64,000 nucleotides of DNA from Parashewanella sp965200795 (GTDB lineage: Bacteria; Pseudomonadota; Gammaproteobacteria; Enterobacterales; Shewanellaceae), in contig CBDAVB010000005.1 of the NCBI GenBank assembly GCA_965200795.1, positions 310,001 to 374,000 of the forward strand. The letters are read 5' to 3'. The translations under genes were made by a program, and so were the position numbers. Shown piece by piece: positions 27,492-36,458 of this stretch. The number at the start of each line of letters is the position of its first letter. Position 1 is the stretch's first letter. The notes below the pieces were generated by a model. That model was not told the DNA's origin, ran no database searches, and worked only from the letters and a program-made list of their open reading frames with translations.

Positions 27492-29972
27492 TTAGTCTTC
27501 AGGCTTTACTGTTTCTGACTCTGTCTTTTTAAACTCAATACATCCGCCATCAGGTGAAACCTCAATTTCTAATTTAAACTTAGTCTGTAATACGTCAGTA
27601 AACTTTTCAGACAGCTTTCCTGTTCCATGATATCCGGTGATGACTTGTTTGATATTGCGCCCACGGCCGCGATAATGGTATTCGAACAGCGCCTCGGCAA
27701 ATTCAAAAGGTAACCCGGGTGGTCTGAAAAATTTTTTTCCGTTATCATCCACACAGTATTTGTTTTCAAATACACGGTCAATATGAGTATTAAATACGCC
27801 ATCTGAATAACCTAACTCATTAACGCAAATCCGCTTTTTAATCAATTTGTTTAAAGTCTGCGCAAAGTTGTTTTTATAAACCAGTGCCCAATGAGCGTAA
27901 ATTTCAAAGTTCGGCGCGATTTCCCATTTTGATAAATAACTTTGTTGTTTCTCATTACCAAAAACCATAAGTTCAGCCAAGTCAGTATTATCGGCCCGCA
28001 CGCAGTATTTTAATATAGCAACGACAATGATGACATCCGGGGGTACATTTAAATAAGGTCGCCGGCGTTCAGCGCTTTTGATAATTTTGCCGATTATTTC
28101 CCAGGCTTGTTTAAACATGCGCAACTCAGCGCATGTTGATATATAATCAGCCAGACAAATGCTATCTATTTTTACGTCCCGTAAATCAACGCAGCCGCGA
28201 TCAGCTTCACCGCTGAATACGATTTTTTTAACGAAATCGACATTTCCGGCGGCTTTGCAAAACTTTAATATGGCGCTCGCAGTGTAGCGATCCGGATCTA
28301 AATATTTATAAAGCGGATGCTTTGCTCTATTGATGAATTCCTTTATTGCCTGTTCAGCCTGTTGATACTCGCCCGCGTTCGTACAAATTCTGAGGTAGAG
28401 ATTAAAAAATAGGATTGAATACGGAATATTCCATTGCCTGATAAGGCTATCCTGACCGTCAGCACCAAACAAGAGTCGCTTTACTAAACTGAGATTTTTT
28501 GTCTCCAGACAATATTCTAAAATTGTATGGCATGACTCTTTTGCCGGCCGTTGTGACGGGTCACCGTTTTTGTCCCGCGCATATTTATCCAGCTCGCTGA
28601 TGACCGGCTCAATGTCATCAAATTTACCGGCTCCCAGACACACTCTCATGTAACCGTCGTAAATTATTGCATTGGGTTGAATCTCCCATTTTGAAATATA
28701 ACTTTGTTGCCGGGTCGTTCCGAAAATTAAACGCCGCGCAAGATCATAGTCCTTGAAAAAAATACAGTATTTCAGCATAGTGATGACGGTGACAGGATCA
28801 GGCAACATGTCCTCAGTGTTTTTATCAAGCATTAATAAATTAACAATAGATCCGGCTTCATCATATTCTTCTAATTCAAGACACAGATTTAAAAAAGAGT
28901 TATAAACGTATTGGTTACGCAAAGCATTCCATTTACGGCAGTAGTGATTTTTCGGGTTAAAAATCTTTTTTGCAAGCTCAAAATCACCGACGGCGCTACA
29001 GTACTCTAAAATTACCACAACCAGAGGTGAGTTTTGGGAATCATTTTTAATAAGGCGTAGGGGCTCCTCACGGTCTGTTAATTTTATTAAAGCATCTACT
29101 AATGTTCGGGCTTCTTGATAACGCTTTATCTGAAGACACAATTGCAGATATTTTTTAATTATTCCAATATGAAAATCACCGCCCAACCAGTCTTCCGGAT
29201 TTCCTGAAACCACATTATCTCTTTTCAAAAGACATTCCGCACCTTCAATATCTCTCACTTCTTTGTAAATTTTCATGAAGTAAGAATGAATTGATATATT
29301 GCAGGTAACACCCTTGTTCACAAGCAATTCAAGAGTGAGTTTTGCGAATTCGCAGAGCCCGGACATAGAACAACAATTTTCATACAGCTTACGTAAAAAG
29401 GCATTTACCGAACCTGGGTCTTTTTTAAAACAGGAGATTTTATCGTCCGGTATCAAGTGGTATACATTTGTTACCGCCTCCCAAGCTTTTGCGAGCGTCG
29501 GGGAACTATTTATCTCTCTGATTGTTAACTTAATAACATCGCGCGCCTCTTTTTTCCCTTCGATATATTCCGTTATCACATTTCTATTCGTCCCCGTTAT
29601 CTGTTTTAGATTTCCTTTCCTGTCATGAATCCTGTCATGAACATCAGGAACACGCTCGTTATCGTGATAACAGCTTATGCCGGCTGATAATGAAGGTGAA
29701 AGCAGAGACCTCATGTCGGCTGTTAATGAAGATGAAAAATGAAACCTTCTTTTACTTACACGGCGGCCTTTATCCTGAGATTTATTCTTGTCCGCCGTTC
29801 GACGGTCAGGTTCAGAATGAGAGCTTACACCCTTAGGCTGATATATGTTGCCGTTGAGCTCAACTGATTGCCCGGCGACTCGCTCCGGCCGAACATCACC
29901 GCACCGCGATTGCACCTCAGCTTTAGGATTTACGCCACAATCTGAACCCGAAGATATATTAGAAACCGCCAT
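27492..29972 (-). CDS. PPR-SMR-like repeat protein, unit 10 of 12
   Basis: Protein of 826 residues of the MAVSN class. The N-terminus has an inserted SLLSPSLSAGISCYHDN stretch and two HDR copies. The repeat body is close to unit 12. The last 120 residues and the downstream MITE match unit 7, so a conversion tract spans the gene end. Position-5 residues: S (IHSYF), K (GIIKKYL), D (IYDGYM), H (SCHTILEYC). The SMR-like part has FNTHIDRVF and TGYHGTGKLSEKF and ends GGCIEFKK. It has the usual leader and AGGT ribosome site. Confidence 0.85.
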   Translation of the reverse strand: MAVSNISSGSDCGVNPKAEVQSRCGDVRPERVAGQSVELNGNIYQPKGVSSHSEPDRRTADKNKSQDKGRRVSKRRFHFSSSLTADMRSLLSPSLSAGISCYHDNERVPDVHDRIHDRKGNLKQITGTNRNVITEYIEGKKEARDVIKLTIREINSSPTLAKAWEAVTNVYHLIPDDKISCFKKDPGSVNAFLRKLYENCCSMSGLCEFAKLTLELLVNKGVTCNISIHSYFMKIYKEVRDIEGAECLLKRDNVVSGNPEDWLGGDFHIGIIKKYLQLCLQIKRYQEARTLVDALIKLTDREEPLRLIKNDSQNSPLVVVILEYCSAVGDFELAKKIFNPKNHYCRKWNALRNQYVYNSFLNLCLELEEYDEAGSIVNLLMLDKNTEDMLPDPVTVITMLKYCIFFKDYDLARRLIFGTTRQQSYISKWEIQPNAIIYDGYMRVCLGAGKFDDIEPVISELDKYARDKNGDPSQRPAKESCHTILEYCLETKNLSLVKRLLFGADGQDSLIRQWNIPYSILFFNLYLRICTNAGEYQQAEQAIKEFINRAKHPLYKYLDPDRYTASAILKFCKAAGNVDFVKKIVFSGEADRGCVDLRDVKIDSICLADYISTCAELRMFKQAWEIIGKIIKSAERRRPYLNVPPDVIIVVAILKYCVRADNTDLAELMVFGNEKQQSYLSKWEIAPNFEIYAHWALVYKNNFAQTLNKLIKKRICVNELGYSDGVFNTHIDRVFENKYCVDDNGKKFFRPPGLPFEFAEALFEYHYRGRGRNIKQVITGYHGTGKLSEKFTDVLQTKFKLEIEVSPDGGCIEFKKTESETVKPED

Positions 29973-30160
29973 ACTGTAACCTATAGTTTACATTATCACT
30001 TCAGCCGACGTTACACGCGGATTACAGCAAAAACAAATGATTAATCGGCATAAGGTGTAACCCGATTCCGCCGTTTTCTTAGCTTGACAATGATGCGGCA
30101 TCACCCGTTTTCTGAAATTTTTCGCGTGGGATTTTAGTGATATTGACGCAAGCGAGCAGG

Positions 30161-30326
30161 TAAGTAGCTGACGATAAGTTTCTTCAGAATTTTGGTGTTC
30201 AGATTTAGCGCGGAACAAGGCGCAACGGAGGGCGCATAGCCATAGCTATGTAACCAGAGTTGCAACGCTGTAATGTGCTGAGGGTGGACATCAGAAAATG
30301 TTAGAAAACTTATGGTCAGCTACTTA
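30161..30326. repeat. MITE copy 10, after unit 11
   Basis: Element of 162 bp (30163-30324) with flanking TA. Beyond it the tail reads CTTAGTTAGTTAGTC, with extra TTAG copies that suggest slippage at the insertion boundary. Confidence 0.85.
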
Positions 30327-30335
30327 CTTAGTTAG

Positions 30336-32867
30336 TTAGTCTTCAGGCTTTACTGTTTCTGACTCTGTCTTTTTAATCTCAATACATCCGCCTTTAGCTG
30401 AAACCTCAATTTCTAATTTAAACTTAGTCTGTAATACGTCAGTAAACTTTTCAGACAGCGTTCCTGCTCCATGATATCCGGTGATGACTTTTTTGATATT
30501 GCGCCCACGGCCGCGATAATGGTATTCAAACAGCGCCTCGGCAAATTCTGAAGGTAACCCGCGGGGTCTGAAATATTTTTTCCCGTTATCATCCACACAG
30601 TATTTTTTTTCAAATACACGGTCAATATGAGTATTAAATTCACCATTTAAATAATAACCTAAATTTTCAATGCAAATCCCCTTTTCAATCAATTTTTTTA
30701 AAGCCTTAGCAAAGTTGTTTTTATCAACCAGTGCCCAATGAGCGTAAATTTTATAGTTCGGCTCGATTCCCAATTTTGATAAATAACTTTGTTGTTTCTT
30801 ATTACCAAAAACCATAAGTTCAGCCAAGTCAACCTTATCGGCCCGCTCGCAGTATTTTAATATAGCAACGAAAATGTGGATGTCCGGGGGTACATTTAAA
30901 TAAGGTCGCCGGCGTTCAGCGCTTTTGATAATTTCGTCGATTATTTCTTTGGCTTCTTTAAACATCCTCAACTCAGCACATGTCGTTATATAATCATAAA
31001 GACAAAAGCTATTTATTTTTACGTCCCGTAAATCAACGCAGCCGGGAGCGGCTTTACCGCTGAATACGATTTTTTTAACGAAATCGACATTTCCGGCGGC
31101 TTTACAAAACTCTAATATGGCGCACGCAGTGTAGAGATCCGGATCTAAAGATTTATAAAGCGGATGCTTTGCTCTATTGATGAATTCGTTTATTGCCTGT
31201 ACAGCCTGTTGATACTCGCCCGAGTTCGTACAAACTCTGAGGTAGAGATTAAAAAATGGTATTAAATACGGAATATTCCATTGCCTGATAAGGCTATCCT
31301 TACCGTCAGCACCTATCAAGAGTTCCTTTGCTAAGATGCAATTTTTTGTCTCCCGGCAATATTCTAAAATTGTATGGCATGTCTCTTTTACCGGCCGTTG
31401 TGATGGGTCACTGTTTTTGTCCCGCGCATATTTATCCAGCTCGCTGATGACTGTCCCAATGTCATCAAATTTACCGGCTTCCAGACACACTCTCATGTAA
31501 CCGTCGTACATTATTTCATTGGGTTGAACCTTCCATTTTGAAATATAACTTTGTTGCCGAGTCGTTCCGAAAATTAAACGCCGCGCAAGATCATAGTCCT
31601 TGGAAAAAATACAATATTTCAGCATAGTGATGACGGTGACAGGATCAGGCAACATGTCCTTACTGTTATTATGACGCATTAATAAATCAACAATAAATCC
31701 GGCTTCATCATATTCTTCTAATTGAAGACACAGATTTAAAAAAGAGTTATAAACGTATTGGTTACGCAAAGCACTCCATTTACGGCAGTAGTGATTGTTC
31801 GGGTTAAAAATCTTTTTCGCAAGCTTAAAATCACCGACGGCGCTACAGTACTCTAAAATTACCACAACCAGAGGTGAGTTTTGGGAATCATTTTTAATAA
31901 AGCGTAGGGGCTCCTCACGGTCTGTTAATTTTATTAAAGCATCTATTAATGTTCGGGCTTCTTGATAACGCTTTATCTGAAGACACAATTGCAGATATTT
32001 TTTAATTATTCCAATATGAAAATCACCGCCCAACCAGTCTTCCGGATTTCCTGAAACCACATTATCTCTTTTCAAAAGACATTCCGCACCTTCAATATCT
32101 CTCACTTCTATGTAAATTTTCATAAAGTAAGAATGAATTGATATATTGCAGGTAACACCCTCGTTCACAAGCAATTCAAGAGTGAGTTTTGCGAATTCGC
32201 AGAGCCTGGACATAGAATGACAATTATCATACAGCTTACGTAAAAAGGCATTTACCGGACCAGGGTCTTTTTTAAAACAGGAGATTTTATCGTCCGGTAT
32301 CAAGGGATGGTATACATTTGTTACCGCCTCCCAAGCTGTTTCGAGCGTCCAGGATATGTTTATCTCACTGATTGTTAAAGCAATAACATCGCGCGCCGTA
32401 TTTTTCCCTTTGATATATTCCGTTATCACATTTCTATTCGCCCCCGTTATCTGTTTTAGATTTCCTTTCCTGTCATGAATCCTGTCATGAATCCTGTCAT
32501 GAATCCTGTCATGAACATCAGGAACATCAGGAACATCAGGAACACGCTCGTTATCGTGATAAGACCTTGTGTCGGCTGATAATGAAGGTGAAAACAGAAA
32601 CCTCACTTCGGCTGTTAATGAAGGTGAAAAATGAAACCTTTTTTTACTTTTACTGCTACTGCGGCCTTTTCCCTGAAATTTATGATTGTCCGCCGTTGAA
32701 CAGCCAAGTTCAGAATGAGAGCTTACACCCTTAGGCTGATATCTGTTGCCGTTGAGCTGAACTGATTGCCCGGCTCGTTCCAGCCGTTCATCACCATGCT
32801 GTGATTGCGCCTCAGCTTTAGGATATGCGTCACAATTTGAACCCGAAGATATATTAAAACCCGCCAT
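30336..32867 (-). CDS. PPR-SMR-like repeat protein, unit 11 of 12
   Basis: Protein of 843 residues; the start reads MAGFNISSGSNCDAYPK, a hybrid of the two N-terminal classes. It has four HDR and three PDV microrepeats. It is the intact counterpart of unit 9, with which it shares almost the whole repeat region. Position-5 residues: S (IHSYF), K (GIIKKYL), D (MYDGYM), H (TCHTILEYC), Y (FCLYDYI). The SMR-like motif is TGYHGAGTLSEKF, with Ala in the HGTG site, and FNTHIDRVF replaces FDTHI. If the SMR-like domain is catalytic, this copy may be impaired or act by binding alone (inference). Confidence 0.85.
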   Translation of the reverse strand: MAGFNISSGSNCDAYPKAEAQSQHGDERLERAGQSVQLNGNRYQPKGVSSHSELGCSTADNHKFQGKGRSSSKSKKRFHFSPSLTAEVRFLFSPSLSADTRSYHDNERVPDVPDVPDVHDRIHDRIHDRIHDRKGNLKQITGANRNVITEYIKGKNTARDVIALTISEINISWTLETAWEAVTNVYHPLIPDDKISCFKKDPGPVNAFLRKLYDNCHSMSRLCEFAKLTLELLVNEGVTCNISIHSYFMKIYIEVRDIEGAECLLKRDNVVSGNPEDWLGGDFHIGIIKKYLQLCLQIKRYQEARTLIDALIKLTDREEPLRFIKNDSQNSPLVVVILEYCSAVGDFKLAKKIFNPNNHYCRKWSALRNQYVYNSFLNLCLQLEEYDEAGFIVDLLMRHNNSKDMLPDPVTVITMLKYCIFSKDYDLARRLIFGTTRQQSYISKWKVQPNEIMYDGYMRVCLEAGKFDDIGTVISELDKYARDKNSDPSQRPVKETCHTILEYCRETKNCILAKELLIGADGKDSLIRQWNIPYLIPFFNLYLRVCTNSGEYQQAVQAINEFINRAKHPLYKSLDPDLYTACAILEFCKAAGNVDFVKKIVFSGKAAPGCVDLRDVKINSFCLYDYITTCAELRMFKEAKEIIDEIIKSAERRRPYLNVPPDIHIFVAILKYCERADKVDLAELMVFGNKKQQSYLSKLGIEPNYKIYAHWALVDKNNFAKALKKLIEKGICIENLGYYLNGEFNTHIDRVFEKKYCVDDNGKKYFRPRGLPSEFAEALFEYHYRGRGRNIKKVITGYHGAGTLSEKFTDVLQTKFKLEIEVSAKGGCIEIKKTESETVKPED
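32468..32542. repeat. 12 bp minisatellite in unit 11
   Basis: Four copies of TCCTGTCATGAA (32468-32515) are followed by three copies of CATCAGGAA (32516-32542). This is the same tract as in unit 9 with one fewer 12 bp copy and one more 9 bp copy. Confidence 0.85.
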
Positions 32868-33057
32868 ACTGTACCCTAAAGTTTACATTATCACTTCAGC
32901 TGACATTACATGCGAATTACAGCAAAAACAAATAAATAATCGGCATAAGGTGTAACCCGATCCCGCCGTTTTTCTTAACTTGACAATGATGCGGTATTAT
33001 CCGTTTCCTTAAATTTTTTTGCGTGAGATTTTAGTGATTCTGACGTAAGCGCGCAGG

Positions 33058-33230
33058 TAAGTAGCTGACGATAAGTTTCTTCAGAATTTTGGTGTTCAGA
33101 TTTAGTGCAGAACGCAGAACAAGGCGCAACGAAGGGCGCATATCCATAGCTATGTAACCAGAGTTGCAACGCTGTAATGTGCTAAAGGTGGACATCAAAA
33201 AATGTTAGAAAACTTATGGTCAGCTACTTA
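33058..33230. repeat. MITE copy 11, after unit 12
   Basis: Element of 169 bp (33060-33228) with flanking TA. It contains the AGAACGCAGAACAAGG insertion shared with copies 1, 2 and 12, so copies at the two ends of the array are more alike than those in the middle. Confidence 0.85.
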
Positions 33231-33231
33231 G

Positions 33232-35715
33232 TTAGTCTTCAGGCTTTACTGTTTCTGACTCTGTCTTTTTAATCTCAATACGCCCTCCATCAGGTGAAAC
33301 CTCAATTTCTAATTTAAACTTAGTCTGTAATACGTCAGTAAACTTTTCAGACAGCTTTCCTGTTCCATGATATCCGGTGATGACTTTTTTGATATTGCGC
33401 CCACGGCCGCGATAATGGTATTCGAACAGCGCCTCGGCAAATTCAAAAGGTAACCCGGGTGGTCTGAAAAATTTTTTTCCGTTATCATCCACACAGTATT
33501 TGTTTTCAAATACACGGTCAATATGAGTATTAAATACGCCATCTGAATAACCTAACTCATTAACGCAAATCCGCTTTTTAATCAATTTGTTTAAAGTCTG
33601 CGCAAAGTTGTTTTTATAAACCAGTGCCCAATGAGCGTAAATTTCAAAGTTCGGCGCGATGTGCCATTTTGATAAATCACTTTGTTGTTTCTCATTACCA
33701 AAAACCATAAGTTCAGCCAAGTCAGTATCATCGGCCCGCACGCAGTATTTTAATATAGCAACGACAATGATGACATCCGGGGGTACATTTAAATAAGGTC
33801 GCCGACGTTCAGCGCTTTTGATAATTTTGCCGATTATTTCCCCGGCTTGTTTAAACATGCGCAACTCAGCGCATGTTGATATATAATCAGCCAGACAAAT
33901 GCTATCTATTTTTACGTCCCGTAAATCAACGCAGCAGCGATCAGCTTCACCGCTGAATACGATTTTTTTAACCAAACCGACATTTCCGGCGGCTTTGCAA
34001 AACTTTAATATGGCGCTCGCAGTGTAGCGATCCGGATCTAAAGATTTATAAAGCGGATGCTTTGCTCTATTGATGAATTCCTTTATTGCCTGTTCAGCCT
34101 GTTGATAATCGTCCGCGTTCATACAAATTCTGAGGTAGAGATTAAAAAAGCGGATTGAATACGGAATATTCCATTGCCTGATAAGGCTATCCTGACCGTC
34201 AGCACCTATCAAGAGTCGCTTTACTAAACTGAGATTTTTTGTCTCCAGACAATATTCTAAAATTGTATGGCATGACTCTTTTACCGGCCATTGTGACGGG
34301 TCACTGTTTTTGTCCCGCGCATATTTATCCAGCTCGCTGATGACCGGCTCAATGTCATCAAATTTACCGGCTCCCAGACACACTCTCATGTAACCGTCGT
34401 AAATTATTGCATTGGGTTGAATCTCCCATTTTGAAATATAACTTTGTTGCCGGGTCGTTCCGAAAATTAAACGCCGCGCAAGATCATAGTCCTTGGAAAA
34501 AATACAGTATTTCAGCATAGTGATGACGGTGACAGGATCAGGCAACATGTCCTCAGTGTTTTTATCAAGCATTAATAAATTAACAATAAGTTCGGCTTCT
34601 TCATATTCTTCTAATTCAAGACACAGATTTAAAAAAGAGTTATAAACGTATTGGTTACGCAAAGCATTCCATTTACGGCAGTAGTGATTTTTCGGGTTAA
34701 AAATCTTTTTTGCAAGCTCAAAATCACCGACGGCGCTACAGTACTCTAAAATTACCACAACCAGAGGTGAGTTTTGGGAATCATTTTTAATAAGGCGTAG
34801 GGGCTCCTCACGGTCTGTTAATTTTATTAAAGCATCTACTAATGTTCGGGCTTCTTGATAACGCTTTATCTGAAGACACAATTGCAGATATTTTTTAATT
34901 ATTCCAATATGAAAATCACCGCCCAACCAGTCTTCCGGATTTCCTGAAACCACATTATCTCTTTTCAAAAGACATTCCGCACCTTCAATATCTCTCACAT
35001 CTATGTAAATTTTCATGAAGTAAGAATGAATTGATATATTGCAGGTAACACCCTCGTTCACAAGCAATTCAAGAGTGAGTTTTGCGAATTCGCAGAGCCT
35101 GGACATAGAACGACAATCTTCATACAGCTTACGTAAAAAGGCATTTACCGGACGTGGGTCTTTTTTAAAACAGGAGAGTTTATCGTCCGGTATCAAGTGA
35201 TAGTATACATTTGTTACCGCCTCCCAAGCTATTTCGGGCGTCGGGGATTTTCTTATCTCATTGATTGTTAAAGCAATAACTTCGACCGCCGTTTTTTTCC
35301 CTTCGATATATTCCGTTATCACATTTCTATTCGTCCCCGTTATCTGTTTTAGATTTCCTTTCCTGTCATGAATCCTGTCATGAACATCAGGAACACGCTC
35401 GTTATCGTGATAAAAGTTTGTGTCGGCTGATAATGAAGGTGAAAGCAGAGACCTCATGTCGGCTGTTAATGAAGATGAAAAATGAAACCTTCTTTTACTT
35501 ACACGGCGGCCTTTATCCTGAGATTTATTCTTGTCCGCCGTTCGACGGTCAGGTTCAGAATGAGAGCTTACACTCTTAGGCTGATATCTGTTGCCGTTGA
35601 GCTCAACTGATTGCCCGGCGACTCGCTCCGACCGAACATCACCGCGCTGCAATTGCACCTCAGCTTTAGGATTTACGCCACAATCTGAACCCGAAGATAT
35701 ATTAGAAACCGCCAT
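33232..35715 (-). CDS. PPR-SMR-like repeat protein, unit 12 of 12
   Basis: Protein of 827 residues, the first unit in transcription order. It is of the MAVSN class and close to unit 10 through the repeats. Position-5 residues: S (IHSYF), K (GIIKKYL), D (IYDGYM), H (SCHTILEYC). C-terminal motifs are FNTHIDRVF and TGYHGTGKLSEKF. No other coding gene lies upstream on this strand, and the M16 peptidase gene diverges from it, so the array ends here. There is no signal peptide; delivery outside the cell would need a dedicated secretion system not seen in the window. Confidence 0.85.
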   Translation of the reverse strand: MAVSNISSGSDCGVNPKAEVQLQRGDVRSERVAGQSVELNGNRYQPKSVSSHSEPDRRTADKNKSQDKGRRVSKRRFHFSSSLTADMRSLLSPSLSADTNFYHDNERVPDVHDRIHDRKGNLKQITGTNRNVITEYIEGKKTAVEVIALTINEIRKSPTPEIAWEAVTNVYYHLIPDDKLSCFKKDPRPVNAFLRKLYEDCRSMSRLCEFAKLTLELLVNEGVTCNISIHSYFMKIYIDVRDIEGAECLLKRDNVVSGNPEDWLGGDFHIGIIKKYLQLCLQIKRYQEARTLVDALIKLTDREEPLRLIKNDSQNSPLVVVILEYCSAVGDFELAKKIFNPKNHYCRKWNALRNQYVYNSFLNLCLELEEYEEAELIVNLLMLDKNTEDMLPDPVTVITMLKYCIFSKDYDLARRLIFGTTRQQSYISKWEIQPNAIIYDGYMRVCLGAGKFDDIEPVISELDKYARDKNSDPSQWPVKESCHTILEYCLETKNLSLVKRLLIGADGQDSLIRQWNIPYSIRFFNLYLRICMNADDYQQAEQAIKEFINRAKHPLYKSLDPDRYTASAILKFCKAAGNVGLVKKIVFSGEADRCCVDLRDVKIDSICLADYISTCAELRMFKQAGEIIGKIIKSAERRRPYLNVPPDVIIVVAILKYCVRADDTDLAELMVFGNEKQQSDLSKWHIAPNFEIYAHWALVYKNNFAQTLNKLIKKRICVNELGYSDGVFNTHIDRVFENKYCVDDNGKKFFRPPGLPFEFAEALFEYHYRGRGRNIKKVITGYHGTGKLSEKFTDVLQTKFKLEIEVSPDGGRIEIKKTESETVKPED

Positions 35716-35903
35716 ACTGTACCCTAAAGTTTACATTATCACTTCAGCCAAAGTTACACAGGGATTACAGCAAAAACAAATGAAAAATCGGTATAAGGTG
35801 TAACCCGATCCCGCCGTTTTCTTAGCTTGACAATGATGCGGCATGATCCGTTTCCTGAAATTTTTCGCGTGAGATTTTAGTGATTCTGACGTAAGCGCGC
35901 AGG

Positions 35904-36075
35904 TAAGTAGCTGACGATAAGTTTCTTCAGAATTTTGGTGTTCAGATTTAGCGCAGAACGCAGAACAAGGCGCAACGGAGGACGCATATCCATAGCTATG
36001 TAACCAGAGTTGCAACGCCGTAGTGCGGTGAAAATGGGCATTAAAAAATCTAAGAAACTTATGGTCAGCGCCTTA
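35904..36075. repeat. MITE copy 12, right border of the array
   Basis: The left arm is intact. The right arm is diverged: CTTATGGTCAGCGCCTTAGT in place of the usual CAGCTACTTAGT. It is not followed by a unit 13 but by the M16 peptidase gene, so it marks the ancestral edge of the amplified segment. Total span is about 172 bp. Confidence 0.75.
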
Positions 36076-36098
36076 GTTACCTTCCAGAGTCATAATTT

Positions 36099-36458
36099 AT
36101 GTTTAAAGCTTTTTCATTAACGCTCGTTTCTAGTGCTTTGTTGCTGGCGGGCTGTCAGCAAATAGATACGGTTTCATCAAAGCAGTCTGCGGTTCAAGCC
36201 GTTAGCAGTCCGGAGATGAAATTAAGAACGGACATGGTGACAGGTCAGCTGGACAACGGTTTAAAATATTTTGTCGTCAATAATAATAAGCCAGCGGACA
36301 AAGTTTCTTTGCAGTTGGTTGTTCATGCTGGCTCGCTGGAGGAGGATGACCAGAAAGGCATTGCTCACCTTGTTGAGCATATGGCGTTTAATGGTACTGA
36401 ATTATATCCGAGCAACAGGATTATTGATCGCCAACAAGAGTTAGGAATGACTTTTGGG
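36099..36458 (+). pseudogene. M16 zinc peptidase lipoprotein, 5' part, cut by IS256
   Basis: The product begins with a lipoprotein signal peptide (lipobox LLAGC, Cys19) and continues into an insulinase-type M16 domain with the zinc motif HLVEH at residues 90-94. Coding stops at the IS256 insertion at 36459, where the frame reads MTFG and then runs into the element, ending at 36470. The next codons (HDVNAMTGYHATSYF) lie beyond the element at 37760, in the correct frame once one copy of the 8 bp duplication is removed. A second element then removes the rest. Full members are usually above 400 residues (PqqL-like ones about 900), so most of the protein is missing. Confidence 0.85.

Noticed and set aside
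1573..35715. Ankyrin, Sel1 or standard TPR repeats
   Set aside because: There are no ankyrin TPLH or Sel1 AxxxG motifs, and the YN..L, LC and terminal P-N/D pattern fits PPR better than the TPR W-G-Y-A-P pattern; TPR-like ancestry is not excluded.
1401..36075. Regular repeats suggesting a CRISPR array
   Set aside because: The period is about 2.8 kb with coding units between the repeats, not 25-40 bp repeats with short spacers, and no cas genes are present.
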